Notes under the pieces: model-generated
Database searches by the model: none
Seen by the model: the letters and a program-made list of their open reading frames with translations, nothing else
What the model was told of the DNA's origin: nothing
Assembly: GCF_030704535.1 (NCBI RefSeq)
Contig: NC_081812.1
Coordinates: 15,163,001-15,227,000, forward strand
Length of the DNA stretch: 64,000 nt
Direction of reading: 5' to 3'
From: Vitis vinifera
Lineage: Eukaryota > Streptophyta > Magnoliopsida > Vitales > Vitaceae
Program-made: the position numbers and the translations under genes
Part shown: piece after piece, positions 37,771 to 49,530 of the stretch
How positions within the stretch are numbered: position 1 is the stretch's first letter
How the letters are laid out: each line of letters begins with the position of its first letter

Positions 37771-39480
37771 AAAATTTATTGGACTTGAAAAGTCCCGAGG
37801 GATAAATAATAATAATAATAATAATATTAAAATGATACCCATAACCGAACGCCACGTTATTGTAAATTTGCAATCTCGGATCATAATTTAATTATTTTTT
37901 ATTATCTTTTCACATTTTATATAATAAAATTAAATATGATATAATCAAAATTTTAAATATTTTTTTTATTTTTTTTCTTTCTAAGCATTTTTAATTATAT
38001 ATACATTTACGTATTTTTTTATAGGAAAAAGTGGATGATGAAAAGACCCTTAAATTTTATAAATCAATTTTATCTTTCATATATTTAAAAATATTTTAAA
38101 ATACATCTATTTTTTCATAAATTAGATAATTAAGTATAATCATGGATACTTAATTATAAAATTCGATTTCTTTTTTTGATTTTCCTTTTTAATCGTAAGA
38201 ATTGATTTAAGCTTTTTTTTTCTTCATAAACAAACAACTCTTTTTTTGAAATTTATATTTTTAACTAACATACTTTATTAATGATGTGAAAAATAAATAT
38301 TTTATTTTTATATTTGTAGCTTTAAATTTTTTAGTTTTAATGAAAAATTTAAATTTTTTTAGTTTATTGTTGATGTCAAGTTATACAAAGTTATACTTAA
38401 TTTTGTACATTTTTATGAAATTCATATAACCCAAAGTTATAGTAAAATATATTATAACCTAAAGTTATGATAATAAACATATATATAATATTTATATATT
38501 ATCAAAAGATTAATATTTTGTATATCAAGTTATACAAATAGGTAAGTGCATGACATTTTTTTTAATGAATTTTTGTTATTAGAAGTTATACCGTTATTAG
38601 TAGAAATATTTACATATAGATGTGAAATTTTTGGGATACATGAAATTATTATCTTTATATTTAATATTCTTGTGTTAAAAGGTGATATTTTAGATTTTTT
38701 TTTTATTCTAGTTGTTTAATACACAATAATACTTTGATACAATAGTTAGATTTTTCAATATTTTATATAAAATATGATTGTTTCATATAGAAAGTTGAGA
38801 TTTTTGAATAGCATATGTACTTATATCTTGAAAATTTTGGATAATATCTTTTATTTGGGTTTACTTATTGAGAATTTAATAATGAAATTATGTGTTGATT
38901 TTTTTTTTATTTATCTTTTTGATACATATGAACTATATGACTTGGTCATATGATTAATAAATTGATTTTACATGTCAATTTTCTTTAAAGCATGTTTTTA
39001 TGATTAAAAATTTTGAGTTATATAAAATAATATATATTATTGCATGTTGTCATATATGGTATTTTCATTAATGCAATAATTTCATTATCCAAAAATAATT
39101 TTGAAATTACAATAAGTTCAACTATTGTTCTCAATATATTATGTTATATCTTTACATATATATTTAGATAAATTGGTAGTGTTTCAATTAAAGTTTTGAG
39201 ACAACGAAGTGCTTTAAATCATAATATGTTATCTTGAAACTTTGATTTATGAATTAATTTTTGCACATTGATTTAGATCATAATAATATTTTGAATAAAA
39301 TTATTGATCTATCACTATAATTAGTTTGATTATTGAAATACTTTTTAGTTATTTTATGTATAAATTGCTCCACACTTATAAAATCAAATGTGTGAGATAT
39401 TTAAGAAATATATAACTTTAAATTATCATTTTCATATTTGTTTTATTGTGTTATATGCTTTCATTGCTTTTAAACAACTT
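37771..39480. other. AT-rich low-complexity region
   Basis: It starts with an (AAT)n microsatellite at 37806-37830. The word AAGTTATA recurs at least five times between 38380 and 38600. No gene and no recognisable 5' LTR of the copia element downstream was found. Confidence 0.5.
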
Positions 39481-42400
39481 ATTAAGGTAAGTCATCATCG
39501 ATGATTAGATTTTTTTCATTGATTTTAACTATTTCTCTATGATAATATTTCTTAAACTCTATAAAGGCAAAGTCTTTATGACATGTTTTATGATTTGTTA
39601 TTTTGATGAAACTTTTGTCTCATTAATTGCACAACATTGATGACAAACAATGTTAATATTATATCAGGTGATAAAAACCTGATTAAAGGTTCCATAAGAG
39701 CTTATACTATGTCACTAGTAGTATTTAATTCCATGCGAATGACATTTTATATTATACTAGATCCATAAGAATCTTGTAAGACCAACTTGGTCCTCGGGGA
39801 TAAACAATGATACATTAATTTATTATAAAGTCGTATGAACGTACATTATAAAAACCATAAGTTTTTTTATCTAATGACTAGTCTACTTATTCACTTGAAA
39901 GATAGGATGACATGTTGTGCAAATTATCATTTTAATGAGATAATTTTCCCGCTATTAGGTGGAGAAAAGTCAGTTCTAGAAGAACAATATGAAATTATTT
40001 TGAATGTATTGACTTTGACTTATATATCTTGATCCTTGTACTAATAAATGTAAATCAGAAGTTCAAAAGATTATTTATTTGCAAAAACTTGCAAATCGAT
40101 TACCAAATGCTTTCATTGATGCAAAAAAAAATGCTAAAATCATTTTCACCGACTTAGAATATTCTAGTACAAATTGATGTCCCTAAAGGACAATTAAATA
40201 ATACGTTGATGTCCTTAAAGGACGATTAAATAATGAGTTGATGTCATTGAAAGACAATTAAATAATAAATTGATATCCATGAAGAATAATTAAATAATAA
40301 GTTGATATCCATGGAAGACAATTAAATAAAGTGTTGATGTTCTTGAAGGACAATTAAATAATAAGTTGATATCCCTGAAAGACAATTAAATACTGAGTTG
40401 ATGTCTCTGAATGACAATTGAATAATGAGTCTAAGGCACGCTTGAAGCATGGTAGACCCTGAAGAGGCAAACACATTCCTTATAAGAGGAAAACATAAGG
40501 AATGATATATGATAGGTGGCACTTTTGAAGAAATTGCATATAAAATGGGTTATTAAAATGACCGATCAGTCTCAAGCAACCCTTAAAGAGGCATAATTTA
40601 AACAAGTAGCCATATGAGAGACATATATTTTACAATTAGCTCTTGAAAAGGTATAAGTACCTAATATTGATGAGATCTCAATTATCTACTTATATATGGA
40701 TAAAAATGGGATTGAAATACTCTCATCATTGACAATATATTTTCTTTCCAAGTGGCTATTGACATCATAAGAAATGATAAGGATGCCAAAATAGAAACTA
40801 TGGATGAATGCCAACATAGAAAAAATTGACCAAAATGGAAAAAATACATCCCGACAAAATTAGACTCATTAGAAAAATGAGAAGTATTTGGACCAGTAGT
40901 CTAGATGCATGAAGTTATTAAACATGTTGAATATAAATGAGTATTTTACAAGAAAGTGTAATGAGAAAAATGAAATCACGAGATATAAAACGTGACTCAT
41001 AGATCAAGGTTTCTCACAAAGACCTAATATTGACTACGAGGAAACATATTATCTTATGATGGACACAACCATATTTAGATATCTAATTTGTTTTTTAGAA
41101 AGATTGGATTTATGTCTTATGGATGTTGTTACTGCATATTTACATAGATCTTTAGATAGTGACATATATATGAAAATCCCTAAAGAATTTCAAATGCCTA
41201 AATCAACTAATTCAAAACATTGTAGCATATACTTAATCAAGTTACAAAAATTCTTGTATTGATTAAGCAATCCAAAAGCATGTGGTACAATCACTTCAAT
41301 GAATATTTAAAATGGGAAGCATGTATGTATTACCTTATTTGTTTATGCATATTCATTATGTTGAATATTTGTAATTATTATAGTATATGTGAAACATTGA
41401 ATTTTGTTGGAACTCTTGAAGAGCTTACAAGAATAGTTAACTATTTGAAAAGTAAATATGAAATGAAAGATCCTAAAAAACAAAATTTTTGCCTTAGCCT
41501 ACAGATCAAGCATTTTTCAAATGAAATACTAGTTTATTAGTCAACATATACAAAAAAAAGTTTTGAAGCACTTTCATATTGGTAAATTACATCCATTAAG
41601 TTATTCGATGATAGTTCATTCACTTGAAGTGAAAAAGGATTCCTTCCGTCTTAAATAATATAATGAAGAACTACTTGGTCCAGAAGTACCATATTACAAT
41701 GTAATTGGTGCAATGATGTATATTGCAAGTTATACACGACCAAATATTGCATTAATTGTTAACTTACTTGTGAGATATAGTTTAACACCAACTAAGAGAC
41801 ATTGGAATAAAGTCAATCATGTACTACGATAACATGAGTCTATGTTATTCCAAAGAATTAGAATCTTAATTGTTTGAATATGTAGATATTGACTATCTTT
41901 TAAACCCCCACAAAGCTCAATCTCAAATGAAGTATGTATTTATCTATGGTGGTATGACAATATCATGGAGATTAATAAACCGAATAATGGAAACATGTGG
42001 ACTACTCTCCATCAAAGGTAATGCTACCAAGTAAATAATGTTGCATGCATTGCACAAATTAACAAATGATACATTAAAGGTGATATAATCAAACATATAT
42101 CACCGAAGTCTTTTACTTTCATAAACTCCAAAAGAGTGATGAAATTACTATTCGATGAATAAGTTCAAGTGACAATTTAGTAGATCTATTTACAAAGACA
42201 CTGTCAATTGCAATACTCAAGAAGTTTATTGGAATACACCGACTCTTAAAGATCTCTATGTTATGCTACTAGAGAAAATATAATCATGTCAACATGAGAG
42301 AAGCTAATTGTTAAGAATATCATTACGCTATACTCTTTTTTTTTTTTTTTCCTTTGTTCAGGTTTTGTCCCATTGGGTTTTACTGACAAGGTTTTAACGA

Positions 42401-42711
42401 GACAACTGTAGTAATCCAAAAGAATATTATACTTTTTTCTCTTTCATTAAGGTTTTTCCTAGTAAAGTTTTAATGAGACATATTCTTACTATCATGCAAG
42501 GAGGAGTGTTATAAAATATGAGAATTTATCAAATTATAAGAATTTGTGAATGATCATCCATATTAATGTATATCTCTTTGTAACTCCCTATAAAAGAAAG
42601 ATACCTCTAAGGAAAATTCATTCCGTTCTCTTCCTACATTATATTATATTTTTCTTTAAATATTTTTGTTTATTATCTCATTTTTTCTTCTCCTTATTCT
42701 TTTATTTTACA
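39480..42711 (+). mobile_element. Decayed Ty1/copia retrotransposon, 5' truncated
   Basis: Pieces of copia pol lie in order. An integrase C-terminal region is at ~39885-40030 (H-L-K-D-R then G-G-E-K). A linker is expanded by a tandem repeat at 40174-40429. Reverse transcriptase is at ~41056-41540 (L-M-D-V-V-T-A-Y-L-H, D-I-Y-M-K-I-P, F-V-G-T-x-E-E-L-T). RNase H pieces lie at ~41880-42240. The expected Y-V-D-D catalytic box before the F-V-G-T segment has become Y-S-I-C-E-T, and many stops and frame shifts are present. A purine tract (AAGGAGGAG) at 42498-42506 is followed by TGTTAT, the likely start of a short 3' LTR that ends near ...TTACA (42711) and contains a TATAAAAG box at ~42591. No 5' LTR is found. 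The element is inactive. Confidence 0.85.
40174..40429 (+). repeat. Minisatellite, eight 32-bp units, inside copia pol
   Basis: Units beginning TTGATGTCC or TTGATATCC start at 40174, 40206, 40238, 40270, 40302, 40334, 40366 and 40398, an exact 32-bp spacing with no indel. The unit core is GACAATTAAATAAT. The parent sequence corresponds to the copia linker that encodes a V-P-K-G-Q-L-N-N-like peptide. Because 32 is not a multiple of 3, each unit shifts the frame, so the expansion must postdate loss of coding function or itself have destroyed it. Confidence 0.95.
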
Positions 42712-43440
42712 ATGATTTAATAGTATCAAGTAAAATTATAATTTTAGGGAATAATTATTTGACTTATGAAAAAATACATATATTTTATTTAAAGTAAGAC
42801 AAAGATTATTTAGTGGGTATTTTATAATAATTTAATTGAAATTATTAAATAAACTAAATGTGCAAATAATTTAAAATAGTAAATTAAAATAATTTATTTA
42901 TTTTAGATCTCAATTCTTTTTAATTATATTTATTCATATTCAATGGGAGTTTCTTTTGTATTTATGATTTAACGTTTAAGAATTATTTTTCATAATAAAT
43001 ATTTTATAGTTTTTTATATATCTAAATACTTTTAATATGATTATTTAATAAATAAAGTTATTATTTAAGATTATTAAAAATAAATATGAATTAAAATTAA
43101 TAATAATAATAATGTCAATTTAATAGCTTAAAAAAAATTTAAGTTAATTTTATCAAACCATCTTAATACTTAAATAATAAATTTGAAATCAACCACTTAA
43201 GAATTACTCAACTAAATATAATTTAGAATATTACTTAATTATTAAATTTTAAATTTAAGTTAATAATTGAAGAATAACTTAACTAAATTTAACTTAAATT
43301 ATTACCTAATTATTAAATTTAATCAAACAACGACTAATTTAGATTTTATTGAGATTGTTGATTTGAGATTTATTAAGGTTGTTTTTGTAGAATTAATTTT
43401 GAATCTACCGCCTTTTTTCCTTTCAGAAATCCCCCAAATC
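42712..43440. other. AT-rich spacer
   Basis: Almost pure A/T-rich low-complexity DNA with TTAAATTT words. No feature is supported. Confidence 0.6.
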
Positions 43441-43448
43441 GTAACGGC

Positions 43449-43593
43449 ATGTTGCCTTCTCCTCATCAACCAGAGGACGGCACAATCTCTGATCTGGATG
43501 CCCCAAGCGCCACGAGAAACGCCATGGTTCCAGTGCGTACCTCTTTTTCTTATTACCGGAGGTCATACAGTGAGATGCGGATGCGGTACTCAG
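43449..43593 (+). other. Orphan first-exon candidate (unrecognised)
   Basis: An ATG at 43449 opens a 145-nt frame ending at CAG|GTTAGT, a good splice donor. The encoded start M-L-P-S-P-H-Q-P-E-D-G is followed by a Ser/Arg/Tyr-rich part. Base composition is far less AT-rich than the flanks and looks like coding DNA. No downstream exon that continues it could be identified, and I do not recognise the family. It may be the 5' end of a gene destroyed by the rearranged DNA that follows. Confidence 0.35.
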
Positions 43594-44567
43594 GTTAGTA
43601 AGTTTGAACTAAGATGTTGAAACCATGGTTCTGTTGAGGAAGAAGATAGAATCTTGAATTTCCAGTTATGGCTCTGCTCTCATTCCAATTGCAGGTTATA
43701 AGTAGGGCAGATTTCCTAGATTCCACAATTTTTTTTTTTTAAATTATTAATCAGGTCTGAGATAGGTAGATTGCATCTAGTTTTCGCAAAATTAGGGTTG
43801 TACTCAAAGTTGATTCTTTGATGTCGGCAAATATGATCATTTTTGTAATCTTGGAAGCAAAATCCGTAAGAAAGGGAGATGATGGAGGACCTTGTTGATT
43901 TGTTGAAGAAGGATGGACAGTTGAACAAACGTGGAGAATGACACTGTTGTCTGATTGTAGTCACCGATCAGGTTTCAGGAAAAATTATAAGACTATAAGG
44001 TAGCCCATGTTCTACATTGCATAATGCTGGTCTGTTAATAAGTTTTTTGAAAAGCTAATCTAGCCAAATCTAGAACTTTAATATTAAAAAATGGGTGCTG
44101 AAGCAAAATGATAGAATAATATATTACCCATTCTCGAGCATGTGCAACCAGTACAAAGACTGCGCCTATTGGAGACGGCGGTTTAGTTTAGGTCTAGTGT
44201 AGGAGGAAACCCAAAATTAGGACAATGAGTCTACACTGTGCCTTGAAAATTTTATTCAAATTTATTTTTTTACTTAGTGACTGACTCTAGTAAGTCTAAA
44301 AAAACATCGAGTAAAGACAGGTTGGTTTTTTTGATTTGATAGGATTGTATTGAAAGTTTTAATTGAGTTAAAAGTTTTAATTAACTTGGAATCGAGAATT
44401 TGAAAAGAAAAATCTTTTCGAATAATAAAAATAATTTAGAAATAAATTTTAAATTAAGAATTTTAATTTGGAAAAGAATTTTAAATTGAAATTTTAAAAA
44501 GAAAATTTTTTTTAAATAATAAAAATGATTTGGAAAGAAATTTTAAATTGAGGATTTAAGATTAAAA

Positions 44568-44686
44568 GTGTGTTTGGTAGTGATTTTAGGAAACGTATCT
44601 AATCTTTTTAATACTTGAATGATAAAATTTTTCAAGTATTAAAATTATTGGAAGTGTTTTCTAAAATTACTGTCAAACCAGCTCTA
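44568..44686. mobile_element. Small hAT-like MITE with inner hairpin
   Basis: About 119 bp. The left end GTGTGTTTGGTAGTGATTTT and the right end, read as reverse complement (GAGCTGGTTTGACAGTAATT), are imperfect inverted repeats. In the centre TTTTAATACTTGA and TCAAGTATTAAAA form a perfect 13-bp stem. A clean target-site duplication was not identified. Confidence 0.65.
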
Positions 44687-44699
44687 AGAATTTTAAAAA

Positions 44700-45595
44700 G
44701 AAATTATTTTTAATTTTTTTTAAAATTTAAAATATGTAATATTTCCAAATTCTTTTAAAACTCTTAAATTTCTAAATTGTTTTAAGTAAAACATAACTCT
44801 TAAATTGATTCAAATTTCATTGGTTTTTTTTTTTCTTCTTATATATACCCTACCCAAATGTGTTTTTTTAGAGAACACATTGAGAAATACTTAAACCTAA
44901 CTTGTCCTACATTCTCAATCTCTCAAAAATGATTTAAAGTATTGAATCTTGGGTTGTTTGAAGATCTACATCCTTTCAGCGAGACTGAGGAGTATTCATT
45001 GAAGTAATTGGAGATTGCTGCATCACGGATGTGGATCAAGTTATAAGTTTTGGAGAGTAAGTCTGTAAGACGAAGCAACTAGGTAATTCTGTATAACTTG
45101 ATCTTATATGGTAAATTTAGATTTGAGATCTTAGACCATGTAGTTTTATATCTCCACATTTAGTCTGGGGGTTTTCCACATTGCATATTTGTTTGATTTT
45201 TTAATATCTCATAGGGTAAAATTTAGTTATAAAATTCAAAGCGCATATTGTAATCTTTTTAAATATAACAATTCACCCCCTTTGTGTGTTACCCTACTAA
45301 CATTGGTTTTTCAAATGATAATGGTTTCAGATAAGTTGAATGAACTTAATCCCATGTCTAGGTAGTCGGAAAAATGGGTTTCAAGAATTGATTATGCGAT
45401 TTTATTATAATAATATTTATGTTTCAATGGTAATTGTGCTTTACTATTTTTATAGATTCATGAAAATATTATTTAAAATATCTGTCCATATATGAAGCCC
45501 CACGTTTGTATATTGGATGCATAAAAAGGCATGTTGCTTCTTTCTCTTTTGTCTTATTTGTTAATCCTAACATTTTGTTTTGGTCTAGGTAGTTA
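44700..45595. other. Intergenic sequence
   Basis: AT-rich DNA with a few less biased stretches (44900-45120). No frame or element could be supported. Confidence 0.45.
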
Positions 45596-45599
45596 CTGT

Positions 45600-46135
45600 A
45601 GCAACTAATGGGCTACCACCATGGAGGATATCAAAAGATCTTTGGGGTGGGGTGGAAATTGGAGAAGAAGCCTCATCTTGTGAAGTGGTCGATTGTTTGT
45701 TCGGATAAAAAAAATGGTGGCTTAGGTGTTAGATGTCTCTCTAAACTCAATAGAGCTTTCTTGGGTAAATGGAGTTGACCCTTTGTGGAATAAAGTGGGA
45801 CCCTTTGGAATCAAGTTATTAGTAGGAAGTATGGGGTAGAAGAAGGGGGGTGGTGTATTCGAGAAGTGAGGGGTATGGTATGGGGGCTTTGGAAGGAAAT
45901 TAGAAAGGAATGACCTTTTATGAAAAACAATTTTGTATTTTTTGTAGGGGATGGAAGAAGAGTGAGATTTTGGGAGGATAGGTGGTGTAGTGACGAGGCT
46001 CTAAGTCGTTCTTTCCCTTCTTTGTATGCTTTGGTGACTTCTGAAGAGGTGTGGGTATCATCCTTAAGGACTGACCTAATGGAAGTTGTCAAACTAGGTC
46101 CAAATATTTGCTTTTCACCTAATTTCTTGAATTGA
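45600..46135 (+). mobile_element. LINE (L1-type) ORF2 C-terminal fragment
   Basis: Translation across two frame breaks gives the well-known plant LINE tail: H-L-V-K-W, D-K-K-N-G-G-L-G-V-R, L-G-K-W, R-K-Y-G, G-x-W-C-I-R-E-V-R, then G-D-G-R-R-V-R-F-W-E-D-R-W-C. This is the region after the reverse transcriptase that includes the zf-RVT domain. Both ends are missing and stops are present, so it is a dead fragment. Confidence 0.85.
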
Positions 46136-48027
46136 GAATGCGTAAAATTGAATTTACTAAAATAAACCTAAGTAAATTGCAAAAGAATTATTGACTTCTA
46201 ATTTAAATAATTTAAGATTGGGGATTCCACAATCCAACTTTGGATATAAGGCCTCAAACAAAACAAGGGTATCAATTTTAGTTAGTATTAGGGTTTTCAG
46301 AATGTGGGGTCAAACGAGATGAACCTGAGTTCCATAACTCAAGATTGCATCCATATTCTAACTTTTAATATTTTATTCTATTATTGAAATACCAAATAGA
46401 TGAATGGATATGAAAATTGGGTTTAGGTCTAGGATTTAGGCCTCTACCACTCTGTGTAGATTTGTTTTACGATATATAACAATAACAAAACCTCAAATAA
46501 CTAAGGATCATGAATTACTAAGAATTCCTAGTATCAAGGAATGGGCTATTGTACCATCCTTTAATTCAAACTAACATTAGAGGATATCTCTATTTTATTT
46601 ATTATGCCTCAACCTTTCATTCATTTTATTTTTAGTTTGATTTTACCCATTATTTTCCCTTGGCTCTAACTCTTAAGTTTTCATGTTTCATACCCCAAGA
46701 TAGCTTTTTAAGCCTCTCATGGTGTTGATTTCATTTACACAATCCATAAAAGAAGAATAAAGAATCATTATTTAATAAAAGAAATTAGAAACAATTTATT
46801 AAAGTAATAAAATAAAGAAAATAAACTAAGAATTTTCAATATCGTCTTCTACCTCCAAGAATATCCAAGAACTCCTAAAAAGGAAGTCAAAAGCTAAGTT
46901 GACACATGGCAAGATCTTAGAGAATATGTAAAGTCTTCTTTCCAAATCAAGGGCTCTCAATCAAAATTGTAAAATTTGAATCATGAGAGCCTTTAGTGAA
47001 AAGTTATTAATTTTGCACCAGGATACTCCATTTTGCATGGTCATGCAAAATTTATTCCCATTGCTCTCTCAGCATGCTCTCTGGTGTATTCAGCATGTTC
47101 ATGCGAAAATTCGCATGTTCATATCATATGAAAGTGATTCCAATAGGTTTTTGAGCTGCTACAAAAGTGAGCTTTCTGGTCTATTTCACACGTTCATGGG
47201 AAAATTCACATGAACATGCGAGCGAAACTGATATTTCTTTGGTTTCTCTTTGCCTAGTTTTCTTCAATCACCCATATCTTCCTCGTTTCAACTTTGATTT
47301 GCACACTGATTGAAGTATAGGATTTTTGACTTTTCGAGCTTTGAAACGATATATAGCATGCCCAAAAATGACCTTGGGAAGTACTCCAAATTTTACCTCA
47401 AATTCATAGTATATGTTATTGCCAAATTTTGATTTCTTATTAGAATGTTTGAACTTTAAGCATATCTGTCAACCTTCTTTCTTGTGTTTGTTTGCTTTCC
47501 AACTCTTTCCATAACTTTCATTTCTCATCTCTCATGCTATGAATTACTCCATTTTCATTTGTCAAAACTTTTCTCGTGTTTCACACTCTTGGAGCTCACT
47601 CTAAGCATATCTAGTCTTTTCTCTACCATGACTGTAAATAACTTCTTCAACTTGCACCATTTTCATCCTTTAAACCTGAGATTTAACTTAAGATATATGT
47701 TAGATCCATGGCTAGGATCTTAGCAACAATTCAAGTTGGGTTGGGTGAATTGGGCCTTTACATTTGCATAATTCATTACCATATGTGCCACAATTTAAGG
47801 CTCTAATCAATGCATCACCCAGCCAGATTAGATTAGACTGGCGAGATGGCAGCTAAATCATGTTCTATTTGCATTCTTAATTTGCAGTCGTGATACCTGG
47901 AAATCTCTTAGGCATGCATGTTAAATTTTCAGCTGCGTGTAATGTCTTTGTATATCATTTTATTTCATTTATTTTTATTTTTATTTTGTTTTTCCTGTTG
48001 AAACATGTTTTATTTCGTCTTTTCTCA
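46136..48027. other. Intergenic sequence, probable retroelement debris
   Basis: No gene is supported. Around 47000-47220 there is a cluster of CATG-containing words with near-palindromic form (CATGTTCATGCGAAAATTCG). The following ~180 bp (CCTCGTTTCAACTTTGATTT..., GAGCTTTGAAACGATATATA) looks like sequence common in plant LTR elements. That is only an impression. Confidence 0.35.
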
Positions 48028-48028
48028 G

Positions 48029-49530
48029 GCAATGTTTCAATGGGCAAAGACTTGAAGATGGGCATATCTAGACATTTGGATTTACAACTTGAGCATCCAG
48101 TTAAGGTTCCAACTGCTCTTGTGGGTACAAATCAAAGTATTTTTTCTGACGTTGACTCTAATAAATTTAGTGAGGCAAGGAATAATTGACAGGGTGATAG
48201 CTCATCCAGAAATTTGGAGAAAACTGCTGATCAGATACATGTAATCCCCAAGATCACTTGGCTTTTATGGACAGCAGAGAGTTGAAGATCCAAATGGACC
48301 CTTAAAGATATCAGATATCAATAATGAAACTGTTAATGATGCAAAAGAACCACCATTGCTTGATCTTACTTTCAAGAGGATTACAAAAGTTGAACACACA
48401 ACAAACACAGTTCAGGATGACGGCAATCTCTTGTGACAGTTGGGCCTTTCAGCCTTCTCAAGGTATGAGGAGGCTTAGGATCCAGAAAATATTTTTGCTG
48501 TTTATGATGGAATCTTGAACAGATTCTTCCATTTGTTGTTCGCTGCTATTCAGTTACAGTGTAGCCTCAAATGCTAATAAGTCCCATTGCAGGAACGTGG
48601 AAGGCGGTTCTCCATGTGATAATAGCTCAAAGTAGAAAGGAATTGACATGTAATTTTCAATCTCATTCAAGTGCCAAATCTCCCAATCAGTGCTCATATG
48701 GGGGAACCAGTAGTTTTGATCTGGGCTCTGCAACTGAAAAAAAAATATTCTTAGTTCTCCAATGGTTTGATTAGCAAGGGCTTAAGCTTTTTACTTTTCC
48801 TCTGTTTTAATTTTTGGACAGTTATCTTGTTATAGGTGCTAATGTTGGCTGCTGTTTTCCTGTCTATTATTTCCTATGATCTTCTTTTCTGTGCTAATGG
48901 TGACCTCCCCAACACCATGAAAAAATGAAGGGGAAAAGGAAGAAGAAAAAGAAGTGGCATTAACATCAGTGGTCAAATGTTCACATCCATGCCCTGCTTT
49001 CTGACCTATGAAAGTTGATCTTTTATGTTACCACAGTTTGTTGGATTAGATAAGAGGCTAATGAGATGGCAGTCAAAACTCATTCTGGCTGAACAAGAGG
49101 GACGTGCTTGGATCTCCATATTTGGCCTCTTAACCATCAACACTAACCTGTCTAAAACATAAAACACCGGTTGCCACTAAGCCATGAGGTGTTGTGATTG
49201 AAAAAAATGACAGCAGCTGCTCCAAAATGTGGCTCTTCCAACTGTCTGGGCTTGCCTGCTGAAGGTAACACAGGAAGTAATGGGTTGGAAGCATGTCAAA
49301 TAGTAAAAGTGGAGGCAATGGCCTGAACATGAGCAGCACAATGTTGAAGGCTATGGGGATAAACATAGGAGGTGATAATGTGATAGCTGGGAAAAATGGA
49401 AGTGTTGATGCTAGTGAGAAGGAATGGAAGCAATGGAAACAAAATAGATCTCAGAGAGAAGCAGCTTTGGTCAAATTTCATTAAGAGAGAAAGGAGAGAT
49501 GTATGATGCTTCAAAAATAAGGTAACTAGC
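48029..49530 (+). pseudogene. PRR7-type pseudo-response-regulator pseudogene (middle region and broken CCT)
   Basis: After a TCTCAG acceptor at 48028 the frame reads M-G-K-D-L-K-M-G-I then L-Q-L-E-H-P, matching the region after the receiver domain of PRR7/PRR37. A stop interrupts at 48187-48189. Further pieces follow in shifting frames: E-P-P-L-L-D-L-T-F-K-R, T-V-Q-D-D-G, L-S-A-F-S-R-Y, and an N-x-x-G-G-S-P-C-D-N-S-S segment (~48590). A Gly/Asn-rich stretch (49290-49420) leads into the CCT domain start Q-R-E-A-A-L-V-K-F, where a TAA (49482-49484) stands in place of a Gln codon, followed by E-R-K-E-R-C. The receiver domain and the rest of CCT were not found. PRR7 is a circadian-clock repressor; this copy cannot make it. 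Confidence 0.8.

Noticed and set aside
40174-40429. CRISPR-like array
   Set aside because: Units are directly adjacent 32-mers without unique spacers, inside a plant retroelement; it is a minisatellite.
39480-42711. Intact, active copia element
   Set aside because: The Y-V-D-D box is replaced, stops and frame shifts are many, and the 5' LTR is missing.
47000-47220. Palindromic CATG cluster as a regulatory array
   Set aside because: Imperfect palindromes embedded in what looks like retroelement debris; no regular spacing.
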